NCBI GenBank assembly: GCA_964556665.1
Contig: CAZKXU010000013.1
Coordinates: 1 to 49,002 of the forward strand
Source of the DNA: CAZKXU01 sp964556665
GTDB taxonomy: Bacteria > Bdellovibrionota_C > UBA2361 > CAZKXU01
DNA: 49,002 nucleotides
Direction of reading: 5' to 3'
Made by a program: the position numbers and the translations under genes
In this document: positions 36,188-45,362 of the stretch, piece after piece
Position numbering within the stretch: the first letter of the stretch is position 1
How the letters are laid out: every line of letters begins with the position of its first letter
The notes under the pieces: generated by a model
Databases searched by the model: none
What the model saw: only the letters and a program-made list of their open reading frames with translations
What the model was told of the DNA's origin: nothing

Positions 36188-37705
36188 CTACAACGGCAAA
36201 GCATACTTTCTTTCAAGTTTATGCCCAGTCATAAATTTAATATGTTCTGCGCAATCCTTGCCAAACTTCTGCTCAATCATGCTTAGATAACTTGGGCTTT
36301 CGAAATATACATTGAATGCACGATCCCGGAAGCTTAACACCTGACCAGCAGGAACTTTGTCTGTTGGTAGGTTAAATGTTTCATAAGCATGCTGTGAATA
36401 CCCGATCCAGCCGGGGCCCTCATTCTCTGGCAAAGGAATCTTCTTCTCTGTCGCCATACGATGCAGAGGCGAGCCTGGGTAAGCCATCGCTGAATAGAAG
36501 TTTGCGTACTCAGTATTCAAGGACAACGCTAGATCTAAAGTCTCCTGCATGGTTTCAATGGTATCATCCGGCAGCCCGAAGATATAATTCGCTCCTACGT
36601 TTATTCCGTACTCCCGAATCTTATTTATAATGGCACGGATCTCAGCATCACCGAAGCGCCCCTTCTCAACACCATCACGAACAAATTTACTGCCGGATTC
36701 AACACCAATACCAAACCAATTAAACCCAGCTTTTTTCATCTTTTCAAGAAATTTATCTTTAACTGTATCAACGCGTGCATATGCCCAAATATTTAGATCA
36801 TAGCCACGCTCAATTATCAGATCGGATAATCCAAGCACGTGATGCGGGTTTAGTACAAACATCTCATCAGCTATCTTGATGTTTTTTACACCATATTTGT
36901 TAACTAAAATATCGATCTCCTTGATGGTGTGCTCAGGGCTGAAATAACGGATCCCAGAACCACCGAAAGGGGCGTTGATGCAACAAAAACTGCATTTATA
37001 TGGGCAGCCAAGACTTGTATACAATGATGCATACGGCTTACGATCGTTAATATGATCCCAACAGTGCCAGTTGTGAGCTTTATAGCGATCCATCGGCAAC
37101 AGATCCCAAGCCATGCCGGGAAGCTCCGTATCAAGCTCCTTAAGTTTCAGCGCTGGTGGATTTGACATCGGCTTACCTTCTTCTTTGTACCAAAGGCCAG
37201 GAATTCCTTTAAAGGAAGTTGCTTTGTTTTTAAGAGCGGTAAGAAGATCTAGAATTGTCAGCGGCCCCTCTCCTTGGCAAACAAAATCTGTTGCCTCCTC
37301 TCTGAGAGTGCGCTCAGGTAGTGCGCTTGAATGCGTCCCCATGAAGATAGTTTTAAATTCAGGTGCGGTTTGCTTCAACAAGCGGCACACATCACCGGCT
37401 GCCGGCATACATTGCGTAGAGGCAGATGGCTGCTGTCCATAAACTACAAACACCGTCAACATCGGCTTACGTTCAGTTATTTTTTTAACTGTTTCTTCGT
37501 AACTTAGACCAAGAGCTTCAGCGTCTACTATGTCGACCGAATAGCCGTGTTTACGCGCAAAATTCGCCAGCAGTCCGGCCCATATTGGCGGCTCGTAAGC
37601 AGCCAGTTCATCCGCCAAACCCTGATAAACCCTTTTCTTGCCTGGAGCATTTACCAAAACCAGGTCGATCCCATGTTTCTGAACACCATTATTATGCGTA
37701 CTCAT
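36188..37705 (-). CDS. B12-binding-domain radical SAM protein
   Basis: A 505-residue iron-sulfur enzyme. Residues 12-160 form a cobalamin-binding-like Rossmann domain (IDLVLVNAPGKK; TIFMGTHSSALPERTL), and the radical SAM barrel follows with C234-x3-C238-x2-C241 (GCPYKCSFCC) for the 4Fe-4S cluster, then NIKIADEMF, GIGVESGS and GANYIFGLPDDT. This order is that of the methylthiotransferase-unrelated BchE/P-methylase type group, which performs methylations or ring chemistry. The substrate is unknown. It stands alone between the SemiSWEET end and a divergent glycosyltransferase, in a sugar-modification neighbourhood. Confidence 0.82.
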   Translation of the reverse strand: MSTHNNGVQKHGIDLVLVNAPGKKRVYQGLADELAAYEPPIWAGLLANFARKHGYSVDIVDAEALGLSYEETVKKITERKPMLTVFVVYGQQPSASTQCMPAAGDVCRLLKQTAPEFKTIFMGTHSSALPERTLREEATDFVCQGEGPLTILDLLTALKNKATSFKGIPGLWYKEEGKPMSNPPALKLKELDTELPGMAWDLLPMDRYKAHNWHCWDHINDRKPYASLYTSLGCPYKCSFCCINAPFGGSGIRYFSPEHTIKEIDILVNKYGVKNIKIADEMFVLNPHHVLGLSDLIIERGYDLNIWAYARVDTVKDKFLEKMKKAGFNWFGIGVESGSKFVRDGVEKGRFGDAEIRAIINKIREYGINVGANYIFGLPDDTIETMQETLDLALSLNTEYANFYSAMAYPGSPLHRMATEKKIPLPENEGPGWIGYSQHAYETFNLPTDKVPAGQVLSFRDRAFNVYFESPSYLSMIEQKFGKDCAEHIKFMTGHKLERKYALPL

Positions 37706-37892
37706 CAGTTCCTCTTTGATTAAAAATGCATGGATCTAAACAATACCTCTCAATTACATTAGATGCACTAAGTTGTTTAAAGGACAGGGTTAATTAGGGA
37801 AAAGGAGATGCCCTATTTCTGCATCCTTACCCATAATACCTGAATCAAAACAAGTATCTAAGCATATTTGCGTACTAACAGCTTAAGGTAAC

Positions 37893-39944
37893 ATGCCACA
37901 ACTGCCAATTCACTTTTTTACCATTGTTTTAAACGGCGAGCCGTTCATACGTTACCATATTGAAATGTTAAGGAGGCTAAATGTTCCCTGGCATTGGCAT
38001 ATCATCGAAGGGGCAGCAGAATTAAAACATGACACCGGATGGTCAGTTTCTAACGGTGGACAGCTTCAGAGGACTTATCATAATAACGGGCTCTCGAATG
38101 ATGGAACTAGGCAGTACCTTGATAAACTTAAGTCTGAGAATTCTCAGAATATTACGATATATCGCAAAGGTGACGGCAAACTTTGGGATGGGAAAAAAGA
38201 GATGGTCTCTCAACCGCTTCCCAATATCAGGGAGGAGGCACTACTTTGGCAGCTCGATAGCGATGAGATCTGGAGCACTGAGCAGATTGAAAAGATGCAT
38301 CAGATGTTTATCTCTGAACCGCAACGCTTCTCAGCATATTTCTGGTGTTGGTATTTCGTAAGTCCTAAACAGATCATCAGTTCCCGTAACTGTTACGCAC
38401 AAAATCCTAACAGCGAGTGGCTCCGTGTTTGGAGGTATCATCCGGGTATGCTTTGGATTTCACATGAACCGCCAGTACTTGCATTAAAAGGCAGTGACGG
38501 TAACTTTTACAATGTTGGACAGATAGCGCCGTTTAGACATTTAGAAACCGAAGCTGCGGGTTTACTCTTCGAACACTATAGCTATGTAACAGAGGAGCAG
38601 GTTGAATTTAAACAGAGTTACTACGGCTACGCAGGCGCGGTTGAATCCTGGCGGCGATTACAAAAAGCCCCGCCCACAAATGTTAAGCTACGAGATTATT
38701 TCTCATGGGTGAAGGATGATACCGAAGTATCAGACGCCTCCTTATACTCACTTACACCACATGCCAAGCTTGATCAGACTATTGGCAGATGGATCTTCGA
38801 TCATAAAGCTAAAGAAAAGAAATCAACGGCAGCGAGACACACCGTTATAATTGATGGCGTTTTTTTCCAAATTGCACGAAGCGGAATAGCGCGGCTTTGG
38901 AGTTCGATATTAGAGATCTGGTCAAAATCCCCATTTGCCGATCGTCTGCTTATCCTAGATCGAGACGGCACTGCACCTAAATTCCAAGGATTACGTTATA
39001 GAATGACACCGACCTATATAATCGGTAATATGAGTTGGGATCGTTTAATGCTGCAGCAGATCTGCGATGAGGAGGATGCGGCCTTATTCGTATCAACCTA
39101 CTATACACGTCCGGAAAAAACACCCTCTTTTCAACTTGTCTACGACATGATTCCGGAGGTAATGAATTACGATCTGAACAACGATCCGCGCTGGCTTGAA
39201 AAACAGCTAGCTTTTAAACACGCCTCAAGTTTCGCCTGTATCTCTGAGCATACGAAAAGAGATCTATTAAAAACCCACCCAAAGTTAAATAAAGAGAATA
39301 TTCCGGTGATCTATCCGGCTTATGACAAAAATATTTTTCATCCGGCTTCGTCAAACGAAATCCTTACCTTCTTTCAGAAATATCAGATTACTCATCCATA
39401 TTTCATACTTGTTGGACCTGCAAAAGGGTACAAAAATGTGGAGCTATTTTTTGATGGAATGCGTGCGCTTAGTACACAGTACGGCTTTGAGGCTCTGCTT
39501 GTTGGTGGCGATGTCTCAGATGCAGATCTTGAAAGTTTTCGCGCCGGATGTCAGGTACATAGACTGAAACTCCATGATGCAGAGCTAGCCGCAGCCTATA
39601 GCGGTGCTGTGGCCCTTGTCTATCCATCACGTTATGAAGGGTTTGGTCTGCCTATTTTGGAGGCTATGTCGTGTGGCTGTCCTGTAATTACAACTCCTTT
39701 TAGTTCAATACCCGAAGTTGGAGGTGATGCCGTGATATATGTACAGAACAGCTCTGAATTGACAGAAGCGCTATGTGAAGTTCAGAAGCCATCTGTCAGA
39801 CAAAAACTGCATAATGCTGCAAAGCAGCAGTTATCGAAGTTTTCCTGGGTAAAGACGGCTGAGGATATGGCTAAATATATAGAGACTGCGGCACATACTC
39901 ACCTACCCGTCTATTATAAAGAGATGAGCTATAAGCAATTCTAA
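37893..39944 (+). CDS. Two-domain glycosyltransferase (GT-A-like plus GT4)
   Basis: A 683-residue fusion. The N-terminal 300 residues look like a GT-A fold transferase: HFFTIVLNGEPFIRYHIEML near residue 7 and a metal-type motif LLWQLDSDEIW near 117. From about residue 315 there is a GT-B, family 4 transferase: FFQIARSGIARLW, FILVGPAKGYKNVELF and the donor-site EGFGLPILEAMSCGCPVITT with the E-x7-E pattern, then IPEVGGDAVIYV. It could add two sugars in sequence. No membrane segment is present. It has its own 187-bp upstream gap, shared divergently with the radical SAM gene. Confidence 0.82.
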   Translation: MPQLPIHFFTIVLNGEPFIRYHIEMLRRLNVPWHWHIIEGAAELKHDTGWSVSNGGQLQRTYHNNGLSNDGTRQYLDKLKSENSQNITIYRKGDGKLWDGKKEMVSQPLPNIREEALLWQLDSDEIWSTEQIEKMHQMFISEPQRFSAYFWCWYFVSPKQIISSRNCYAQNPNSEWLRVWRYHPGMLWISHEPPVLALKGSDGNFYNVGQIAPFRHLETEAAGLLFEHYSYVTEEQVEFKQSYYGYAGAVESWRRLQKAPPTNVKLRDYFSWVKDDTEVSDASLYSLTPHAKLDQTIGRWIFDHKAKEKKSTAARHTVIIDGVFFQIARSGIARLWSSILEIWSKSPFADRLLILDRDGTAPKFQGLRYRMTPTYIIGNMSWDRLMLQQICDEEDAALFVSTYYTRPEKTPSFQLVYDMIPEVMNYDLNNDPRWLEKQLAFKHASSFACISEHTKRDLLKTHPKLNKENIPVIYPAYDKNIFHPASSNEILTFFQKYQITHPYFILVGPAKGYKNVELFFDGMRALSTQYGFEALLVGGDVSDADLESFRAGCQVHRLKLHDAELAAAYSGAVALVYPSRYEGFGLPILEAMSCGCPVITTPFSSIPEVGGDAVIYVQNSSELTEALCEVQKPSVRQKLHNAAKQQLSKFSWVKTAEDMAKYIETAAHTHLPVYYKEMSYKQF

Positions 39945-39967
39945 ATTCTTATTAATACAATTTCCAT

Positions 39968-41659
39968 CTATCTTAATAGAATATTAGGCTCAGCCGGTAT
40001 ACTCGTAGCCCATTGAGAATTTAAATGCTGATAGGGCCCTGATAACCGTCCCTGACGAGCAAGAGTAACTAGGTCATAAATCTCACCAATTACTCTGGAG
40101 GCATCACTATCTTGATACGATTTAGAAATTAGCGTATTAGGAGATTTGATTCCTTCAAGTAAATCTATATTTCCTATTCTTGTAATGCCCATCGCTGTAC
40201 CTGTGTTAAAAGCACCGACGAAGCCTAGAAGCTCAGCAAAATGGATATCTCTTACCTGAGTTTCAAAACCCATTAGGGTTAGGAGCTCGATTACAGAGCG
40301 CCTAGTTATGCTGGGTAGGATATTACTTCTAGCGCCGCCTGAACCCTCATTTTTATCCCCTCGTGCAGGAGGTGTACAGAATTTTAAAATTCCCTCTCTA
40401 TCTCTAAAAATAAAAAAGACTGCACAACTTGAAAGCTCCTCAACTAGACCTTTAGGGGTAAAAGAGATAAAATCAGCATACCCTGCCTTTACAACCTCTG
40501 CCTTAAGTGCAAAGTCGCGACCATAGTTCATTCCAAGCTTATGTGACCCTGTAGTTGGTCTGTGTGTATCTAGAAGACCTACTACAGAAATTGAGGCGTC
40601 TCTTCCTGCAGCGTAGTTACCGAATGGAAAAGCCTCTACTGCAAAAAGGTATTTATCTGCTCTCTTTGCGCCGGCACCGCCCTCCATGCCGATAAGATAC
40701 GGACGAAGATAAAGCTTTCCGTTGTTTAATGGTACACAGGGGAGGTTTACTCTAACTGTCTCAAGCACAGCTGCTTTAAACTGCTCCTCAGGTATCGGCG
40801 GAATTCCAGCTGCAGCAGCTGATTCATTAATACGCCTAGCATTCTCACCACACCGAAAGATCGAAACTCTGTCATTGCCGTTATATACAGCAACCATCCC
40901 CTCAAAACATCCCTGAGCATACTGGATTCCCGTACAGTCTGCACCGCGAATAGTAAGCTCTCCGCTTGGAAGCATAAAGAGTTTTGACCAGTTCTTTCCA
41001 TCGAATTGAGCTATCGCCATCCCTCTTGAATGCACATAGTGAAGTCCGCCTTCCCTATGTCGTGGAGCTCCTGGTGGTCTAGTGACAATTGTTCGACCAA
41101 CTTTAGTTAATGTAACACCTGAAATTAAGGCTGCTTCCGTTCCGAAACCTGTAAGAGAAGAATCGCTGCCTGGAGAAATATTAGTAGATACCTCTGCTGC
41201 ATAATGACCATGCGGATCTCCTACAGTTTGAGCTCCTACCGAAATATTGTGAGTAGATTCAAGCGCTCTGACAAACCCATTCCATTCCAGAGTAGGCCTT
41301 GGATCATCCTGCCTTAGAAGCATAGTGCATCCTGGCTCGCTTTCTAAAAAGCCAGTAAAGCGCGCCTCTCTGAAAAGATTCCAGGGAGAGTTTTCAGCAC
41401 CTTTCTCCTTACGCATCTCTACGACCCAACCGGCCTTAACTTGGTAACATCTATATGACGCACTACTTCTAGCCCCTCCTTCCAGCGCATCTATTCTTCT
41501 CTGGTTCTCTCCTGCTAGTTCTCCAGCTTGGAGCTCCGTATACGAAAAAGATCGTCTAACAATACTACCATCCGCACTAAGCAATGGGACCAACGCCGGA
41601 TTCGATTCCCGTGCCGTATAAAAATACCTTGCATCTCTTTGATACGCTAAAGCGCTCAT
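39968..41659 (-). CDS. Branched-chain-aminotransferase-like PLP protein with long N-terminal extension
   Basis: A 563-residue protein whose C-terminal 350 residues match class IV aminotransferases of the IlvE type: CTGIQYAQGCFEGMVAVYN (near 245), LRPYLIGMEGGAGAKRADKYLF (near 318), HRPTTGSHKLGMNYG with the likely PLP lysine near 374, EELSSCAVFF, and ILPSITRRSVIEL. Ordinary IlvE is about 310-370 residues, so roughly 200 N-terminal residues are extra and unrecognised. In metabolism it would move amino groups between branched-chain or related amino acids and 2-oxoglutarate. It is separate from the downstream-lying sugar operon by a 194-bp gap. Confidence 0.7.
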   Translation of the reverse strand: MSALAYQRDARYFYTARESNPALVPLLSADGSIVRRSFSYTELQAGELAGENQRRIDALEGGARSSASYRCYQVKAGWVVEMRKEKGAENSPWNLFREARFTGFLESEPGCTMLLRQDDPRPTLEWNGFVRALESTHNISVGAQTVGDPHGHYAAEVSTNISPGSDSSLTGFGTEAALISGVTLTKVGRTIVTRPPGAPRHREGGLHYVHSRGMAIAQFDGKNWSKLFMLPSGELTIRGADCTGIQYAQGCFEGMVAVYNGNDRVSIFRCGENARRINESAAAAGIPPIPEEQFKAAVLETVRVNLPCVPLNNGKLYLRPYLIGMEGGAGAKRADKYLFAVEAFPFGNYAAGRDASISVVGLLDTHRPTTGSHKLGMNYGRDFALKAEVVKAGYADFISFTPKGLVEELSSCAVFFIFRDREGILKFCTPPARGDKNEGSGGARSNILPSITRRSVIELLTLMGFETQVRDIHFAELLGFVGAFNTGTAMGITRIGNIDLLEGIKSPNTLISKSYQDSDASRVIGEIYDLVTLARQGRLSGPYQHLNSQWATSIPAEPNILLR

Positions 41660-41775
41660 ATATCTTCCTTGACTACAGGGTCTCTAATTAAATAATCACA
41701 ATTTCTCTCTATTCGTAAGGATATATTACGGTAGAGTCTAAGTGCAAAAAAATAACGATGTAAAAGAATTATATA

Positions 41776-41792
41776 TGTCCCCCTAAGGGACA
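41776..41792 (-). terminator. Candidate terminator of the nucleotide-sugar operon
   Basis: TGTCCC and GGGACA form a perfect 6-bp stem with a 5-base loop, placed about 60 bases beyond the stop of the HAD gene. On the minus strand it is followed by tatataattctttt, which is U-rich but not a clean run, so the call is tentative. Confidence 0.3.
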
Positions 41793-41853
41793 ATAATGAC
41801 GAGGAGGTATGCGATTGAACTTACCGACATCATGAGTAGTATTAATAGATATC

Positions 41854-42507
41854 CTACTTTTTGTCAAGAATATTTGGAGGAGATTTCAAGACCCCCAATA
41901 CTGAGATAAGTTTATCAACCACGAGATCTGCAGCGCCTAGATGCTTACGATCTAATGTCGTACAGACTGCGTAACACACCATACCTGCTCTCTTTGCCGC
42001 CTCAATTCCAAGAGGAGCATTCTCTATCACCACACAGCTATCAGGAGGCACACCTAACTTCCGTGCGGCAGCAAGATACGGCTCAGGATCAGGCTTTCCC
42101 TTTACACAGTCATCTCCAGTCAATAAAAGATCAAACCTAGATAGCACCTCTGTGACTGCAGGATTGGTCAAGCGCTTTCTTGAGCCTCCTGATACAACCG
42201 CCAACTGAATCTGATAAGCCTTAGCGAATTCAATTAGCTCCGAAACCCCTTCATAGAATGTGAAACTATTACTTGCGGCATAAAATCTATTTTTGCTTTC
42301 TACTAAGACGGGAATGAGGTCCAAACTCAACCCAAATTTTTTAACGATAATCTCTGCCAACTCTACCGATCGGCGGCCTTCATGTAGAAAATACTGTTCA
42401 GGATCAATTCTTACTGCATAGGGAGCTAGAGCGTTTGACCAGGCATTAAAATTATCATCCCCAGTCTTGCCAATAACTCCATCAAAATCACAGAGAATTG
42501 CCCTCAC
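41854..42507 (-). CDS. HAD-superfamily phosphatase/phosphoglucomutase-like
   Basis: A 217-residue cytoplasmic hydrolase. The nucleophile motif is CDFDGVIGKT at residues 6-15 (D8 and D10), motif II is VVSGGSRKR, and the lysine plus acidic residues are in GKPDPEPYLAAARKLG and VIENAPLGIEAAKRAGM. The cap insertion follows motif I directly, as in the beta-phosphoglucomutase/phosphoglycolate phosphatase group. It is the last gene of the operon. A role as the missing heptose bisphosphate phosphatase (GmhB function) is possible, because no gmhB is in the window, but GmhB belongs to another HAD branch, so this is speculation. Confidence 0.82.
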   Translation of the reverse strand: MRAILCDFDGVIGKTGDDNFNAWSNALAPYAVRIDPEQYFLHEGRRSVELAEIIVKKFGLSLDLIPVLVESKNRFYAASNSFTFYEGVSELIEFAKAYQIQLAVVSGGSRKRLTNPAVTEVLSRFDLLLTGDDCVKGKPDPEPYLAAARKLGVPPDSCVVIENAPLGIEAAKRAGMVCYAVCTTLDRKHLGAADLVVDKLISVLGVLKSPPNILDKK

Positions 42508-43611
42508 TCACTGCACCTCATATTTTTTCAATATTTCAGGTTTTAGGGTAACACCTAGCCCAGGTGTCTTCGGTACTGCAACTTTACCGTTTCGAATTTG
42601 AAGAGGCTGCTCAAGCAGCTCTTCATAAATTGAATTATCCGAAGCATCAAACTCCAATAAGGTACAATGCGGAGTTGACGCCATCAGATGTAGAGTCGCC
42701 GCCAATAGTATGCCGGAAGAGTAGTTATGCGGTGAGAGCTCAATACCGTAGCTTTCTGCAAGCGTACAAACATTCTTTGTCTCCTGAATACCTCCCACAC
42801 GACCGATATCAGGCATAGCGAAATCAACCGCCTTAAGATCAAATAGCTGCTTGAAGCCGTATGTCCTAAAAACATTTTCTCCTAACGCGATCGGTATTCT
42901 TGTATGCTGCTTTAGCTCAGGCAGCCTGCTCTCGTGAAACGGGCTAAGCGGCTCCTCAAGCCAAAAAAGATTATACTTCTCCCACAGTTCACAGGCTTTA
43001 AGCGCCTGGCTGTAAGTGTACCCAGCATTCAGATCGATCATCAGCCTCTTATCTGCACCGATCGTCTCCCTCAATACGCGTACCCTTTCCAGATCAATTT
43101 CAGGAGCTTTGAATCCGATATGAGCTTTGACATTATGAAAACCGCGCTTAAGAATCGCTTCGGCTGCTTCGACCATTCCTTTAGGCTTCTCTTCCCAGTA
43201 AACATTACTTGCATACGCTTCGACTTCATACCGATACAGTCCGCCTAAAAGCTCATACAGTGGAACGCCTAAAGCTTTAGCTTTGATATCCCAGCATGCC
43301 ATCTCGATCGCGCTGGCAGCACAAACTACGGAACCCATCCGCTCAAAATAAACCTGTGAATCAAGAAGCTTCAATCTAATCTCTTCAATAGCAAAAGGAT
43401 TCATGCCGAGTGCTAGCTTGCCTAGATGAGATTCTATTACACCTTTAATAAGACGAGCTGTGCCAATACCCTCCCCTAGTCCGGTAATGCCTTCATCTGT
43501 TGAAACCTGTACAATAGCGTGGTTACGCACGGTAAACCCGCCTCTTGAGATACACATAGAGGAACTTAATTTTTTTTCCAGCAGATAGACCTGAATTTTT
43601 GTAATTTTCAT
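42508..43611 (-). CDS. Mandelate racemase/muconate-lactonizing enzyme family protein
   Basis: A 367-residue enolase-superfamily enzyme with an N-terminal capping domain and a TIM-like barrel. Expected residues are visible: K162-A-H164 (second-strand base site, KxH here instead of the common KxK), metal ligands D193 (MIDLNAGY), E219 (WLEEP) and E245 (ALGEN), then D268 (MPDIGRVGG), H295 (SPHNYSSG) and E320. Such enzymes abstract the proton alpha to a carboxylate, commonly in acid-sugar dehydration or epimerisation. Its start is one base from the HAD gene's end and 3 bases from the cupin gene's stop, so all three are likely cotranslated. Substrate unknown. Confidence 0.85.
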   Translation of the reverse strand: MKITKIQVYLLEKKLSSSMCISRGGFTVRNHAIVQVSTDEGITGLGEGIGTARLIKGVIESHLGKLALGMNPFAIEEIRLKLLDSQVYFERMGSVVCAASAIEMACWDIKAKALGVPLYELLGGLYRYEVEAYASNVYWEEKPKGMVEAAEAILKRGFHNVKAHIGFKAPEIDLERVRVLRETIGADKRLMIDLNAGYTYSQALKACELWEKYNLFWLEEPLSPFHESRLPELKQHTRIPIALGENVFRTYGFKQLFDLKAVDFAMPDIGRVGGIQETKNVCTLAESYGIELSPHNYSSGILLAATLHLMASTPHCTLLEFDASDNSIYEELLEQPLQIRNGKVAVPKTPGLGVTLKPEILKKYEVQ

Positions 43612-43614
43612 GAT

Positions 43615-44385
43615 TTATACAGGCCTCAAGTAGAGTAATAAGGTGTTTTTTTCAATAGTAACTCTCTCGAATACACCTAAATACGAGCCTTCCACCACAT
43701 CGCCCACACCCAATACTACCTTTTCATCATCACCTAAAACTGTTCCGCTGCAGTCGCAATAGAAATCTCCTCGCTTGCGCGGCAGCACCTCATCAAACAA
43801 CCTTCGTTCCGGATAATGCTCAAGTGAAACCTGCCATTTTCCTGTCTTGTGTGAGGCCGCCTCTTTGCCGCCAGGAGCAGATAATGAAAAATAACCGTAA
43901 CGCTCAAGCCTCTCGGTTTTCATCTCAGATAGCCCCTCATATCCCTTGCCAGAGCGTCCGTACTGATCATCCAAGCGCACTAGATCTGTCTTATCAACAG
44001 GGGTCTCGACCTCGATGATATCAGCACCACCCGCTGAGATGGCCTGAGTTGAATGAAACACACCTGCTTCTATCACTACCCCATCAACACCGTAGAGATA
44101 ATTTCTATTATGGAAGGTGTTACAAAGTGCCTGCCCGTCTAAAACAATTAGTGCTGTCTTTTTTTTAGGATGACAGTGCATTGAAGTCGCATGGCCTTTT
44201 TCTAAATGAAGAAACCAGATAGCAACCTGATCGTTTTGATAGACTAGAAATTCATATCCCCACGGTTTTACAACTACCATGTTCTCATAGTTCTTTGGCT
44301 GCGCAGGCGAAGAGGTTCCGCCAAGCTTCTGAATCTTGTTAAGTGTTTGAATATCCCGTTCAGATAACCTAATTAACTTTGCCAT
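43615..44385 (-). CDS. Cupin-domain protein, sugar-isomerase-like
   Basis: A 256-residue protein with one clear cupin barrel (about residues 35-150) and a second, weaker beta-rich half. VVKPWGYEFLVYQ is similar to the start of the mannose-6-phosphate isomerase type II/cupin group. Metal ligands are likely in ATSMHCHPKKKT and in GVFHSTQAI. The remaining residues (EVETPVDKTDLVRLDDQYGR) also resemble that group. It could isomerise or epimerise a phosphorylated sugar or bind a sugar acid. It sits between the enolase-type gene and the altered fucose-synthase paralogue in the operon. Confidence 0.7.
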   Translation of the reverse strand: MAKLIRLSERDIQTLNKIQKLGGTSSPAQPKNYENMVVVKPWGYEFLVYQNDQVAIWFLHLEKGHATSMHCHPKKKTALIVLDGQALCNTFHNRNYLYGVDGVVIEAGVFHSTQAISAGGADIIEVETPVDKTDLVRLDDQYGRSGKGYEGLSEMKTERLERYGYFSLSAPGGKEAASHKTGKWQVSLEHYPERRLFDEVLPRKRGDFYCDCSGTVLGDDEKVVLGVGDVVEGSYLGVFERVTIEKNTLLLYLRPV

Positions 44386-44408
44386 GCACTAACCTAAGTC
44401 TAAGTCGC

Positions 44409-45353
44409 TTAACGACCACCACCTTTAAGATAGTTATTAAGATAATCGTTATATGTAATCTGTATGCCCTGTTCAAAAGACACCTTGGGCTTCCAACCCA
44501 TCTGCGAAATCTTGGAGATATCTTGCAGCTTGACTAAAACTCCCTCTGCTTTTGTGGTGTCATATACAATCCTACCCTTAAATCCAACCGCTTTGGCGAT
44601 AGTTTCTGCAACCTCACTCACCGGCATATCTTTTCCGGCACCTACATTAACAGGAGCAGGGTCTGAATAATTATTCATAAGGCAGATTGCTGCGTCTGCA
44701 AGATCGTCAGCAAAAAGAAAGTCACGCATTGGCCGCCCACTCCCCCATACTACAACCTCAGCTTCATTGCGTTCCTTGGCTTCATGAAATCTCGAGATAA
44801 GGGCCGGAACTATAAGGCAATTTAGAGGGGTGTAGTTCTGATTAATTCCATAAAGATTAGTTGGAATAAGGGAGATAAAATCCGCGCCATACTGCCTACA
44901 GTATGACTCGCACATCTTCATACCTGCAATCTTTGCTACTGCAAACGGCTCGTTAGTTGGCTCAAGTGCTCCGCTAAGCACATGCTCCTCCTTCATCGGC
45001 TGCGGACAAAACTTAGGATAAATAGAGGAGCAGCTAAAGAAGGCTAATTTTTGAACCTCGGCTAAGAATGCGTGATGAATTAAATTGCTTTGGATTACCA
45101 GGTTTTCATAGATAAAATCAGCGCGATAGGTATCGTTAGCGTATATTCCGCCTGTTTTTCCTGCAGTGAGAAAGACATACTGAGGTCGGCTTTCTTTGTA
45201 GAATTTAGCTACAGCCGCCTGATCCATTAGATCGAGCTCAGCATGTGTTCTGGTGATTAAATTATTATACCCTTGAGCTCTTAATTGACGCACTAAGGCT
45301 GAACCGACTAAACCTGTGTGCCCGGCAATATAGATCTTTTCTTCCTGTTTCAC
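44409..45353 (-). CDS. GDP-fucose synthase paralogue with all catalytic residues replaced
   Basis: A 314-residue extended SDR, close in sequence to GDP-L-fucose synthase (GHTGLVGSALVRQL; TNEPFAVAKIAGMKMCESY; IPTNLYG; VVVWGSGRPMRDFL). The NADP motif is at 11-17. Compared with E. coli Fcl, C109 is S110 here (SCSSIYP), Y136 is F137 (EPFAVAK; K141 is kept) and H179 is L180 (LNCLIVPAL). The other copy, at 10082-11059, keeps all three. I checked these codons on the DNA. The enzyme therefore should not do normal epimerisation plus reduction; it may act on another keto sugar, serve as a partner subunit, or be dead. It is co-directional within the hdd operon. Confidence 0.85.
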   Translation of the reverse strand: MKQEEKIYIAGHTGLVGSALVRQLRAQGYNNLITRTHAELDLMDQAAVAKFYKESRPQYVFLTAGKTGGIYANDTYRADFIYENLVIQSNLIHHAFLAEVQKLAFFSCSSIYPKFCPQPMKEEHVLSGALEPTNEPFAVAKIAGMKMCESYCRQYGADFISLIPTNLYGINQNYTPLNCLIVPALISRFHEAKERNEAEVVVWGSGRPMRDFLFADDLADAAICLMNNYSDPAPVNVGAGKDMPVSEVAETIAKAVGFKGRIVYDTTKAEGVLVKLQDISKISQMGWKPKVSFEQGIQITYNDYLNNYLKGGGR

Positions 45354-45362
45354 AGTTTTAAT

